Source: SCUN01 sp964343975
Lineage (GTDB): Bacteria > Acidobacteriota > Vicinamibacteria > Vicinamibacterales > SCN-69-37
Direction of reading: 5' to 3'
Assembly (NCBI GenBank): GCA_964343975.1
Contig: CAYFLU010000222.1
Location: 1-5,028, forward strand
Length of the DNA: 5,028 nucleotides
Shown: positions 1 through 5,028 of the stretch, piece by piece
Layout of the letters: each line of letters opens with the position of its first letter
Position numbering within the stretch: position 1 is the first letter of the stretch
Program-made: the position numbers and the translations under genes
Notes under the pieces: generated by a model
The model's database searches: none
Told to the model about the DNA's origin: nothing
The model's input: the letters and a program-made list of their open reading frames with translations, nothing else

Positions 1-92
1 ATGTCGCCGCCCTTGCCCTGCTGGAGAAGGACGACCACCAGCAACAGCAGGCACACCACGCTGAACACAACGACGAAAAGGCCGTACAACAT
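1..92 (-). CDS. secG: SecG, preprotein translocase subunit (5' part only; runs off the left edge)
   Basis: Reading leftward from ATG at 92-90 gives 30 codons before the window ends. Residues 2-23 form one hydrophobic, Val/Leu-rich membrane helix, followed by the hydrophilic motif LLQQGKGGD (residues 22-30). An N-terminal helix followed by LLQ(Q/S)GKGG(D/G) is the recognisable signature of bacterial SecG. SecG is the small auxiliary subunit of the inner-membrane SecYEG channel and aids SecA-driven protein export; the family has two membrane helices, and the second would lie beyond the edge. It starts 17 nt after the tpiA stop, and gap-pgk-tpi-secG is a frequently seen order, which supports the call. 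A GAGG at 111-108 overlaps the tpiA stop but sits 15 nt from the ATG, rather far for a Shine-Dalgarno. No upstream alternative start looks better. The fragment is short, but motif and context agree. Confidence 0.9.
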   Translation of the reverse strand, partial: MLYGLFVVVFSVVCLLLLVVVLLQQGKGGD

Positions 93-101
93 AAGAGAAA
101 A

Positions 102-107
102 AGTATA
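102..107 (-). promoter_or_regulatory. Candidate -10 box (TATACT) just upstream of secG
   Basis: The minus strand reads TATACT at 107-102, one mismatch from TATAAT, inside a short AT-rich stretch (roughly 91-107) in otherwise GC-rich DNA. It ends 9 nt before the secG ATG, so a transcript started here would have almost no leader. No good -35 is visible at 16-18 nt: the nearest TTGA-type hexamer, TTGAAA at 141-136, is 28 nt away. The box could equally be chance or part of the intergenic spacer of a read-through operon. Weak prediction. Confidence 0.25.
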
Positions 108-109
108 CC

Positions 110-871
110 TCAGGCGCCCGCGGATCGACTCACGATTTCAAAAAATGACCGCACGTCCAGGCTGGCACCGCCGACCAGGGCGCCGTCGACATCCGCCAAG
201 CCGATGAGCTCACGGATGTTGTCGGGCTTGACCGACCCGCCATAGAGGATGCGGCACTGGTCGGCCGGGGCGCCGCCGAACCACTGCTTCAGGCGGCCGC
301 GAATATGCGCGTGCGCTTCACCGGCTTCGGCGGTCGTGGCGTTCTTGCCGGTGCCGATGGCCCAGACCGGTTCGTAGGCGATGACGAGCGCGCCGATCTG
401 GTCGCCTGTGAGGCCGTCGAGGCCTGCCCGCACCTGACGGTCGAGCACGGCGAGGGTCTCGCCGCGCTCGCGCTCATCGAGCGTTTCGCCGACGCAGACG
501 ATGGGCGTGAGTCCCGCAGTGATGGCGGCCCGCACCTTCCGGTTGACGACGTCATCCGTGTCGCCGAACAGACGACGGCGCTCGGAATGGCCGATGATCG
601 CGTGCGACGCACCGGCGTCCGCGATCATCTCCGCGCTCACTTCACCCGTGAACGCGCCCTGCTTTTCGAAATACACATCCTGCGCGGCGATCTTGATCCG
701 CGTGCCGGCCACCAATTCGGCGGCCGTCGTGAGCGCGGTGAACACGGGCGCGACCACCACCTCGACCGACGTGAACGGCTGCACGAGCGGCGCAAACTCC
801 CGCAGGAAGGCCGCCGCGTCGCGGCGGGTCTTGTGCATCTTCCAGTTGGCGGCGAGGAGCGGGGTGCGCAT
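110..871 (-). CDS. tpiA: Triose-phosphate isomerase
   Basis: Complete 253-residue protein, the usual length for this cytosolic (beta/alpha)8-barrel enzyme, which interconverts dihydroxyacetone phosphate and glyceraldehyde-3-phosphate in glycolysis and gluconeogenesis. The active site is intact: Asn9 and Lys11 in AANWKMHK, electrophile His95 in AIIGHSERR, catalytic base Glu167 in AYEPVWAIGTGK (which begins the mobile loop 6), and the phosphate-binding YGGSVKPDN (210-218) and GALVGGASL (230-238). The conserved structural Cys126 is present in PIVCVGE. The ATG at 871-869 places Asn9 and Lys11 where the family has them. It lies 6 nt after the pgk stop, with AGG (879-877, overlapping that TAG stop) as a probable weak ribosome site 5 nt upstream. 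This tight spacing implies translation coupled to pgk. The stop is TGA at 112-110. Nothing is abnormal. Confidence 0.98.
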   Translation of the reverse strand: MRTPLLAANWKMHKTRRDAAAFLREFAPLVQPFTSVEVVVAPVFTALTTAAELVAGTRIKIAAQDVYFEKQGAFTGEVSAEMIADAGASHAIIGHSERRRLFGDTDDVVNRKVRAAITAGLTPIVCVGETLDERERGETLAVLDRQVRAGLDGLTGDQIGALVIAYEPVWAIGTGKNATTAEAGEAHAHIRGRLKQWFGGAPADQCRILYGGSVKPDNIRELIGLADVDGALVGGASLDVRSFFEIVSRSAGA

Positions 872-877
872 CGCGAC

Positions 878-2062
878 CTACTTCTGCTGCAGGGCAGCCA
901 CGCCCGGCAGCGTCTGGCCGCCGAGGAATTCGAGCGATGCGCCGCCGCCCGTGGAGATGTGCGTCATCTTGTCGGTCACGCCCGCGCGCGCCACGGCGGC
1001 GACCGAGTCGCCGCCGCCAATGATCGTCGTGCCGTGCACGGCGGCCACGGCCTCGGCGACGCCGATCGTGCCGTTCGCGAACGCGTCGATCTCGAACACG
1101 CCCATCGGGCCGTTCCACACGACGGTCTTCGCGGTCGCAATCACGCCCGCATACTGCGCGACCGTCTTCGGCCCGATGTCGAGGCCCATGCGGTCACCGA
1201 TCGCCGCATCGCCGACCGCGAGCGTTTCACTCGGGGCGCCGGCCTCAAGCTTCGGCGCCACGACGTGGTCGACGGGGAGTTCGAGGCGCACGCCGCGATC
1301 CTTCGCGCGCTTCAGCAGGTCGGTGGCCGTGGCCACGAGTTCCTCTTCAACAAGCGACTTGCCGACCGCGATGCCCTGCGCCTTGAAGAACGTATAGGCC
1401 ATCGCGCCGCCGATCAGCAGGGCGTCGACCTTGCCGAGCAGGTTCTCGATGACTTCGAGTTTGTCGGAGACCTTCGCGCCGCCGAGGATGGCCACGAACG
1501 GGCGATCCGGGTTGTTGAGGGCCTTGCCGAGATATTCGACCTCGGCCGCCATCAGGAAGCCGGCCACCGCATCTTTCACGAAGTGCGTGATGCCTTCCGT
1601 GGACGCATGCGCCCGATGCGCCGAGCCGAAGGCGTCGTTCACGTAGACGTCGCAGAGGTCCGCGAGCTGCTTCGAGAAGCCGGGGTCGTTGGCTTCCTCT
1701 TCCGCGTGGAACCGCAGGTTCTCGAGGAGGATCACGCCGCCGGGATTCGCCGCGATCGCGTCCTTGGCCGGCGCCCCGATGCAGTCGGTGGCAAACGCCA
1801 CCGGCCGGCCGAGGAGCTTCGCCAGATGATCCGCCACCGGGCGGATCGTGTATTCGAGGTTGACCTTACCCTTCGGGCGGCCGAGGTGCGACGCGAGGAT
1901 CACCGTCGCGCCCTGTTCGAGCGCGTAGGTGATCGTCGGCAACGCCCCGCGCACGCGCGTGTCGTCGCCGATCACGCCGTTCTTGATCGGCACGTTGAAG
2001 TCCACGCGCACGTACGCGCGTCGTCCTTTCAGAGCTACGTCGCGAATCGAACGCGTGGCCAT
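878..2062 (-). CDS. pgk: Phosphoglycerate kinase
   Basis: Complete 394-residue protein, normal for this monomeric cytosolic enzyme, which transfers phosphate from 1,3-bisphosphoglycerate to ADP to give 3-phosphoglycerate and ATP. The N-terminal substrate domain shows VRVDFNVP (18-25, with Asp21 and Asn23), SHLGRPKGK (58-66, basic patch), ENLRFH (114-119) and DAFGSAHRAHAS (143-154). The C-terminal nucleotide domain shows GGAKVSDK (194-201), WNGPMGVFE (316-324), GGGDSVAAV (349-357) and STGGGASLEF (370-379). A GTG at 2065 directly precedes the ATG at 2062. I chose the ATG because GGAGG at 2072-2068 is 5 nt from it but only 2 nt from the GTG; choosing the GTG would add one residue. It lies 19 nt after gap and 6 nt before tpiA, so it is the middle of the glycolytic operon. 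It is separate from tpiA, not fused as in some thermophiles. Confidence 0.98.
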   Translation of the reverse strand: MATRSIRDVALKGRRAYVRVDFNVPIKNGVIGDDTRVRGALPTITYALEQGATVILASHLGRPKGKVNLEYTIRPVADHLAKLLGRPVAFATDCIGAPAKDAIAANPGGVILLENLRFHAEEEANDPGFSKQLADLCDVYVNDAFGSAHRAHASTEGITHFVKDAVAGFLMAAEVEYLGKALNNPDRPFVAILGGAKVSDKLEVIENLLGKVDALLIGGAMAYTFFKAQGIAVGKSLVEEELVATATDLLKRAKDRGVRLELPVDHVVAPKLEAGAPSETLAVGDAAIGDRMGLDIGPKTVAQYAGVIATAKTVVWNGPMGVFEIDAFANGTIGVAEAVAAVHGTTIIGGGDSVAAVARAGVTDKMTHISTGGGASLEFLGGQTLPGVAALQQK

Positions 2063-2067
2063 CACAC

Positions 2068-2072
2068 CCTCC
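2068..2072 (-). promoter_or_regulatory. Ribosome binding site of pgk (decides the start)
   Basis: The minus strand reads GGAGG at 2072-2068. It is 5 nt from the ATG at 2062 and only 2 nt from the adjoining in-frame GTG at 2065, so it favours ATG as the start. It lies inside the 19-nt gap-pgk spacer. Confidence 0.75.
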
Positions 2073-2081
2073 GGCAGTTGG

Positions 2082-3089
2082 TTACAGGCCCTTCGTCGCC
2101 ATGTAGCGGACGAGGTCGATGCAGCGGTTCGAGTAGCCCCACTCGTTGTCGTACCACGCCAGGATCTTGGCGAAGTTGTCGCCCATCACCTTCGTGTAGC
2201 CCGTGTCGACACAGGCCGAGTGCGCGTTGCCGCGGAAGTCGATCGAGACGAGCGGCGCCGTCACGTATTCCATGATGCCCTTGAGCGGGCCGTCGGCCGC
2301 GGCCTTGAACGCCGCGTTGATCGCCTCGGCAGACGCCGGCTTCTCGAGGATCGCGTTGAGGTCGACCACCGAGACGTTCGGCGTCGGCACGCGCATCGAG
2401 ATGCCGTCGAGCTTGCCCTTGAGGGCCGGCAGCACTTCACCGACGGCGCTCGCGGCGCCGGTCGTGGTCGGGATCATCGAGAGGGCTGCGGCACGCGCGC
2501 GCCGGATGTCCTTGTGCGGAAGGTCGAGCAGCTGCTGGTCGTTCGTGTAGGCGTGCACCGTGGTCATCCAGCCCTGCTTGATGCCGAACGTCTCGTGGAG
2601 CACCTTGGCCACCGGCGCCAGACAGTTCGTCGTGCAGGACGCGTTCGAGACCACCACGTGCTTGGCCGGATCGTACTGCTCGTGATTCACGCCCATCACG
2701 AAGCTGCCGTCCACCTTCTTGCCCGGCGCGGTGATGATCACGCGCTTGGCGCCGCCCGTGATGTGCTTCGAGGCGCCGTCCTTGTCGGTGAACTTGCCCG
2801 TCGACTCGAACACCACGTCCACACCGAGGTCCTTCCACGGCAGCTGCGCCGGGTCCTTCTGCGCGAACACCTTGAAGCTGTCGCCGTCCACCGTGATCGT
2901 GTCGCCCGACGCCGTGATGTCGGCCTTCAGGTTGCCCAGAATCGAGTCGTACTTCAGCAAATGGGCCAGCGTGCCCGTGTCGGTCAGGTCGTTGACCGCC
3001 ACGATGTCGATGTCCTTGTGGGCCATCGCGACGCGCATGATGTTGCGCCCGATTCTTCCGAACCCGTTGATGCCCACCTTGATCGCCAT
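2082..3089 (-). CDS. gap: Glyceraldehyde-3-phosphate dehydrogenase, NAD-type
   Basis: Complete 335-residue protein, the standard length of the homotetrameric cytosolic enzyme that converts glyceraldehyde-3-phosphate, NAD+ and phosphate to 1,3-bisphosphoglycerate. The Rossmann motif GINGFGRIGR is at 6-15. Asp34 in AVNDLTD, which contacts the adenosine ribose, and the Leu190-Pro191 pair in LLDLPHKD are the residues expected of NAD- rather than NADP-preferring enzymes. Catalytic Cys152 lies in SNASCTTNCLAP and His179 in MTTVHAYTND. The C-terminal WYDNEWGYSNR (312-322) is intact. An in-frame GTG at 3095 would add two residues (giving MAMAIK), but GAGGA at 3100-3096 is spaced 6 nt from the ATG at 3089 and directly abuts the GTG, so ATG is preferred. 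It is the first gene of the gap-pgk-tpiA-secG unit, preceded by the divergent promoter region shared with waaA. Confidence 0.98.
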   Translation of the reverse strand: MAIKVGINGFGRIGRNIMRVAMAHKDIDIVAVNDLTDTGTLAHLLKYDSILGNLKADITASGDTITVDGDSFKVFAQKDPAQLPWKDLGVDVVFESTGKFTDKDGASKHITGGAKRVIITAPGKKVDGSFVMGVNHEQYDPAKHVVVSNASCTTNCLAPVAKVLHETFGIKQGWMTTVHAYTNDQQLLDLPHKDIRRARAAALSMIPTTTGAASAVGEVLPALKGKLDGISMRVPTPNVSVVDLNAILEKPASAEAINAAFKAAADGPLKGIMEYVTAPLVSIDFRGNAHSACVDTGYTKVMGDNFAKILAWYDNEWGYSNRCIDLVRYMATKGL

Positions 3090-3095
3090 GGCCAC

Positions 3096-3100
3096 TCCTC
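3096..3100 (-). promoter_or_regulatory. Ribosome binding site of gap (decides the start)
   Basis: The minus strand reads GAGGA at 3100-3096, followed by GTGGCC and then the ATG at 3089. The 6-nt spacing is near ideal for the ATG, whereas the GTG at 3095 touches the site and could not be used with it. Confidence 0.75.
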
Positions 3101-3103
3101 AGT

Positions 3104-3131
3104 AGTCGCTGCAGCAGTCGCTGTAGTCGCT
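3104..3131. repeat. Three short direct repeats AGTCGCT in the gap leader
   Basis: AGTCGCT occurs on the plus strand at 3104-3110, 3116-3122 and 3125-3131, at offsets of 12 and 9 nt. The 8-nt palindrome GCTGCAGC (3108-3115) lies between the first two copies. All three fall inside the predicted 5' untranslated leader of gap, where they read AGCGACT. This could be a protein or RNA regulatory target, or a small slippage-derived repeat; nothing in the sequence decides which. Confidence 0.6.
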
Positions 3132-3145
3132 CCCCGCAGGGGGAG
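3130..3145 (-). promoter_or_regulatory. GC-rich hairpin in the predicted gap leader
   Basis: CTCCCC (minus strand 3145-3140) and GGGGAG (3135-3130) form a perfect 6-bp stem around a 4-nt CTGC loop. No T-run follows on either strand in the direction a gene would read into it, and no gene ends here, so it is not a conventional terminator. If gap transcription starts near 3152, the hairpin sits about 7 nt from the mRNA 5' end, where such stems commonly protect mRNA from decay. The role is inferred. Confidence 0.5.
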
Positions 3146-3157
3146 TCAAACTAAAAA

Positions 3158-3166
3158 ATTGTAGCA
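3158..3166 (-). promoter_or_regulatory. Candidate extended -10 promoter of the gap-pgk-tpiA-secG operon
   Basis: The minus strand reads TGCTACAAT at 3166-3158: a TG-N extension followed by TACAAT, one mismatch from TATAAT. It lies in the AT-rich island of the divergent region. The expected transcription start is around 3152-3151, giving a leader of about 62 nt. The -35 region is poor (CCAACA at 3187-3182 with an 18-nt spacer), as is common for extended -10 promoters. A TTGACT at 3149-3144 resembles a -35, but only a weak partner (TACAGC, 3125-3120) follows it. Confidence 0.45.
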
Positions 3167-3176
3167 GGAACCCGCG

Positions 3177-3182
3177 TATATT
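3177..3182 (+). promoter_or_regulatory. Candidate -10 box (TATATT) for waaA-lpxK
   Basis: TATATT at 3177-3182 is one mismatch from TATAAT and ends 9 nt before the GTG start of waaA. A transcript started here would be leaderless or nearly so, which fits the absence of a convincing Shine-Dalgarno before that GTG. The 17-nt-upstream position (3154-3159) is only an A-run, so there is no recognisable -35. The box overlaps the -35 region of the proposed gap promoter. Confidence 0.35.
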
Positions 3183-3191
3183 GTTGGGGTC

Positions 3192-4526
3192 GTGCACGTC
3201 CTGTATTCCCTTGCGATCGTGCTCTTTGCGCTGGCGGCCACGCCCTGGTTTCTCTATCAGGCGATCCGCTACCGCAAGTACGTGAGCAGCCTCACGCAGC
3301 GCCTCGGGATCCTGCCCGTCAGCCTGAATCTCGACGGCGATGAGTCCATCTGGATCCACGCCGTCTCGGTCGGCGAGGCCCTCGTCGCGCGCTCCCTGCT
3401 GCCGGAATTGCGCCAGCGCTACCCGGGCCTGAAGATCTTCGTCTCCACGACCACCATTACGGGCCAGCAGATCGCGCGCACGCGGTTGCCGAACGTCGAT
3501 GCGGTCTTCTTCTTCCCGTTCGACTTGCAGCCGTTCGTCGGTCGAACGCTCCGGATCGTCAAGCCGCGGCTCTTCATCATGATGGAGACCGAGATCTGGC
3601 CGAACCTGCTGCGCGCGTGCCGCAAGTCCGGCGTGAAGACGATGCTCGTCAACGGCCGGATTTCCTCGCGGTCGTATCCGCGCTACAAGATGGCGCGGTC
3701 GTTCTTCCGCGATGTGCTCTCGGACGTGGACCGATTCTGCATGCAGAGTCAGGAATCGGCCGATCGCATCATCGACATCGGCGCGGATCCGGCGCGCGTG
3801 TCGGTGACCGGCAGTCTCAAATTCGAGTCGGTCGAGCCGCCGGCCGGCGTCGTGGCCGGGCGCGGCGAAGGTCGCGTGTTGCGCTACTTCCGCATCGCGC
3901 CGAACCGCCTGGTCTTCATCGCCGCCAGCACGCTGAAAGGCGAGGAAGGGCCGGTGCTGCAGGCGTTCGCCGCCGTGCGTCGTCTGCATCCGACGGCGCT
4001 GCTGATCATCGCGCCGCGCAAACCCGAGCGCTTCGGTGAGGCGGAAGCGCTGGCGCGCGCCGAGGGCTACCGCGTGATCCGCCGGTCCGACCTGCCCGTC
4101 GACGCCGAGCCGCAGGAAGATGTCGTCATCCTCGACACCGTAGGTGAACTGGCGCAGCTCTTCCAGGTCGCGACGGTGGTCTTCGTCGGCGGCAGCCTGG
4201 TCGACAAGGGCGGCCACAACATCCTCGAACCGGCCGTGCATGGCAAGCCGATCGTCTTCGGCCCGTACATGCAGAACTTCAAGGAGATCGCCGAGTCGTT
4301 TGTGAAGAGCCAGGCTGGCATTCAACTGGCGGCCGCCGAGCAACTCGCGGATGTGTTCGTGCGTCTCGCCGGCGACCCGCAGGAACGCGCCCGGCTCGGA
4401 CAAGCCGCGCGGGCGCTGCTCGAGGCGAACCGCGGCGCGAAGCCGCGCACACTCGACGCCATCGAAGCGCTCCTGCCTCCGCCCAATGGCCGCGCCGTCG
4501 TGCGGCCGTTCCGCGTGGTCAACTGA
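3192..4526 (+). CDS. waaA: 3-deoxy-D-manno-octulosonic acid (Kdo) transferase
   Basis: Complete 444-residue GT30-family enzyme (also called KdtA), slightly longer than the typical 420-430. It transfers Kdo from CMP-Kdo to lipid IVA on the cytoplasmic face of the inner membrane. Residues 3-22 form the N-terminal membrane anchor. The acceptor domain carries HAVSVGE (56-62), whose Glu62 matches the family's catalytic base, and ETEIWPNL (132-139). The donor domain shows TGSLKFE (206-212), APRKPERF (274-281) and GGSLVDKGGHNILEPA (333-348), with His342, Asn343 and Glu346. A Pro/Arg-rich tail (429-444) accounts for the extra length. GTG at 3192 is the first common start after an in-frame TAG at 3162, and it gives a family-like N-terminus; no good Shine-Dalgarno precedes it. 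How many Kdo residues it adds cannot be read from sequence. It precedes lpxK by 14 nt, so the two are probably one transcript. Confidence 0.96.
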   Translation: MHVLYSLAIVLFALAATPWFLYQAIRYRKYVSSLTQRLGILPVSLNLDGDESIWIHAVSVGEALVARSLLPELRQRYPGLKIFVSTTTITGQQIARTRLPNVDAVFFFPFDLQPFVGRTLRIVKPRLFIMMETEIWPNLLRACRKSGVKTMLVNGRISSRSYPRYKMARSFFRDVLSDVDRFCMQSQESADRIIDIGADPARVSVTGSLKFESVEPPAGVVAGRGEGRVLRYFRIAPNRLVFIAASTLKGEEGPVLQAFAAVRRLHPTALLIIAPRKPERFGEAEALARAEGYRVIRRSDLPVDAEPQEDVVILDTVGELAQLFQVATVVFVGGSLVDKGGHNILEPAVHGKPIVFGPYMQNFKEIAESFVKSQAGIQLAAAEQLADVFVRLAGDPQERARLGQAARALLEANRGAKPRTLDAIEALLPPPNGRAVVRPFRVVN

Positions 4527-4528
4527 GG
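4525..4528 (+). promoter_or_regulatory. Probable ribosome binding site of lpxK overlapping the waaA stop
   Basis: GAGG at 4525-4528 shares its first two bases with the waaA TGA stop (4524-4526). It lies 12 nt from the GTG at 4541, slightly long but usable. The arrangement suggests that terminating ribosomes help start lpxK translation. Confidence 0.4.
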
Positions 4529-4540
4529 CTCTGACGCGCC

Positions 4541-5028
4541 GTGCTGGGACGCTTGTTGCGATCGCGGCGCCGCGCGGCACGCGCCAACACGCAGGCGGCG
4601 CGCCTCGCGCGCCCCGTCATCAGCATCGGCAACATCAGCATGGGCGGCCGCGGCAAGACGCCGCTCGTCGCACACATCGCACGACTGCTCGTGGCGGCGG
4701 GGGAGAAGCCCGCCATTCTCAGCCGAGGCTATCGCCGCGCGCACGCCGCCGACGGCGTGACGATCGTGAGCCGTGGCCTGCGTACGGCCGACGGCGCGGT
4801 GGACCTGACGCATCTGGCGGACCTGTCCGTGAGCGGCGATGAGCCGCTCATGCTGGCAGAGGCCGTGCCCGGCGCCGCGGTGCTCGTCTGCGAGCAGCGT
4901 GCGCTGGCCGGTGCGGTCGCGGAGACATCGCTCGGCTGCACGGTGCATGTGCTCGACGATGGCTTCCAGCACTACGCGTTGAAGCGCAACATCGACATCG
5001 TCTTGCTCGCGGAATCCGATCTCGAGGG
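4541..5028 (+). CDS. lpxK: Tetraacyldisaccharide 4'-kinase LpxK (N-terminal half; runs off the right edge)
   Basis: GTG at 4541 opens a frame of 162 codons that is still open at the edge; the family is about 310-360 residues. LpxK phosphorylates the 4' position of the lipid A disaccharide precursor at the inner membrane, making lipid IVA, the acceptor for WaaA encoded just upstream. The Walker A loop is in SIGNISMGGRGKTP (28-41, Lys39, Thr40). LSRGYRR (60-66), GDEPLML (99-105, with Asp100 aligning to the catalytic Asp of the GDE motif) and VLDDGFQH (137-144) follow in the expected order. An in-frame TGA at 4532 prevents extension upstream, so GTG 4541 is the best start; TTG at 4553 or 4556 is possible. 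The N-terminus is odd: only about 29 residues precede the P-loop, they include eight Arg within the first 24, and there is no hydrophobic helix. The second half, including the catalytic His, lies outside the window. Confidence 0.93.
   Translation, partial: MLGRLLRSRRRAARANTQAARLARPVISIGNISMGGRGKTPLVAHIARLLVAAGEKPAILSRGYRRAHAADGVTIVSRGLRTADGAVDLTHLADLSVSGDEPLMLAEAVPGAAVLVCEQRALAGAVAETSLGCTVHVLDDGFQHYALKRNIDIVLLAESDLE

Noticed and set aside
1..207. Open frame of 68 codons at the left edge on the plus strand
   Set aside because: It is antisense to secG and the end of tpiA, with a Pro/Arg/Thr-rich composition and no motif.
305..2275. Open frame of 656 codons on the plus strand antisense to tpiA, pgk and the end of gap
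   Set aside because: It opposes three genes with intact catalytic motifs, is extremely rich in Arg/His/Asp/Val as expected of an antisense frame in GC-rich DNA, and shows no recognisable motif. Stop codons are simply rare in that frame.
3130..3145. The CTCCCC/GGGGAG hairpin as a transcription terminator
   Set aside because: Both flanking genes are transcribed away from it, and no T-run follows the stem in either usable direction.
1929..3164. Open frame of 411 codons on the plus strand antisense to gap
   Set aside because: Same Arg/His/Val-rich shadow composition; it spans the divergent promoter region and the whole gap gene, whose own frame is unmistakable.
3099..4580. Open frame of 493 codons on the minus strand antisense to waaA
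   Set aside because: It covers waaA almost exactly, has a low-complexity Arg/Asp/His/Glu composition, and would also run through the gap promoter. The plus-strand WaaA motifs are clear.
4351..4842. Open frame of 163 codons on the plus strand spanning the waaA-lpxK junction
   Set aside because: It is in neither the waaA nor the lpxK frame. The lpxK frame from GTG 4541 carries the P-loop, GDE and DDGFQH motifs and must be the real one.
1..5028. A hidden novel system (mobile element, CRISPR, toxin-antitoxin, RNA gene)
   Set aside because: Nearly all of the window is accounted for by six conserved housekeeping genes with short spacers. The only non-coding stretch of note is the roughly 100-nt divergent region; I saw no terminal inverted repeats, transposase motifs, spaced repeat arrays or tRNA-like folds.

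Overview
The window is GC-rich chromosomal DNA from a diderm (Gram-negative-type) bacterium. It carries lipid A/Kdo genes (waaA/kdtA and lpxK), which require an LPS outer membrane, beside a compact glycolytic cluster. The base composition, the NAD-type GAPDH and the waaA-lpxK arrangement would fit a high-GC Acidobacteriota lineage such as the Vicinamibacteria. That placement is an inference from memory of family members; the sequence does not prove it.

Left part (1-3089, all minus strand, transcribed right to left): gap (2082-3089), pgk (878-2062), tpiA (110-871) and the start of secG (1-92, cut by the window edge). Intergenic gaps are 19, 6 and 17 nt and contain no terminator, so this looks like one operon. 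Gap, Pgk and TpiA are consecutive lower-glycolysis enzymes (DHAP/G3P interconversion, G3P to 1,3-bisphosphoglycerate, then to 3-phosphoglycerate plus ATP). SecG, a SecYEG translocon subunit, is a commonly seen passenger at the end of such operons. All catalytic motifs are intact.

Middle (3090-3191): a roughly 100-nt divergent control region. It holds an AT-rich island with a candidate extended -10 promoter reading left into gap and a -10-like box reading right into waaA. The predicted gap leader contains a GC-rich hairpin and three short direct repeats.

Right part (3192-5028, plus strand): waaA/kdtA (complete), then lpxK (GTG start, truncated by the window edge), 14 nt apart and probably co-transcribed. 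LpxK makes lipid IVA by 4'-phosphorylation and WaaA adds Kdo to it, so the two act in consecutive steps at the inner membrane.

I found no mobile element, CRISPR array, RNA gene or novel gene system. The coding content is conserved housekeeping. The items worth a second look are regulatory or structural: the crowded divergent promoter region, the gap leader, possible near-leaderless starts of waaA and secG, and an unusually short, arginine-rich LpxK N-terminus.
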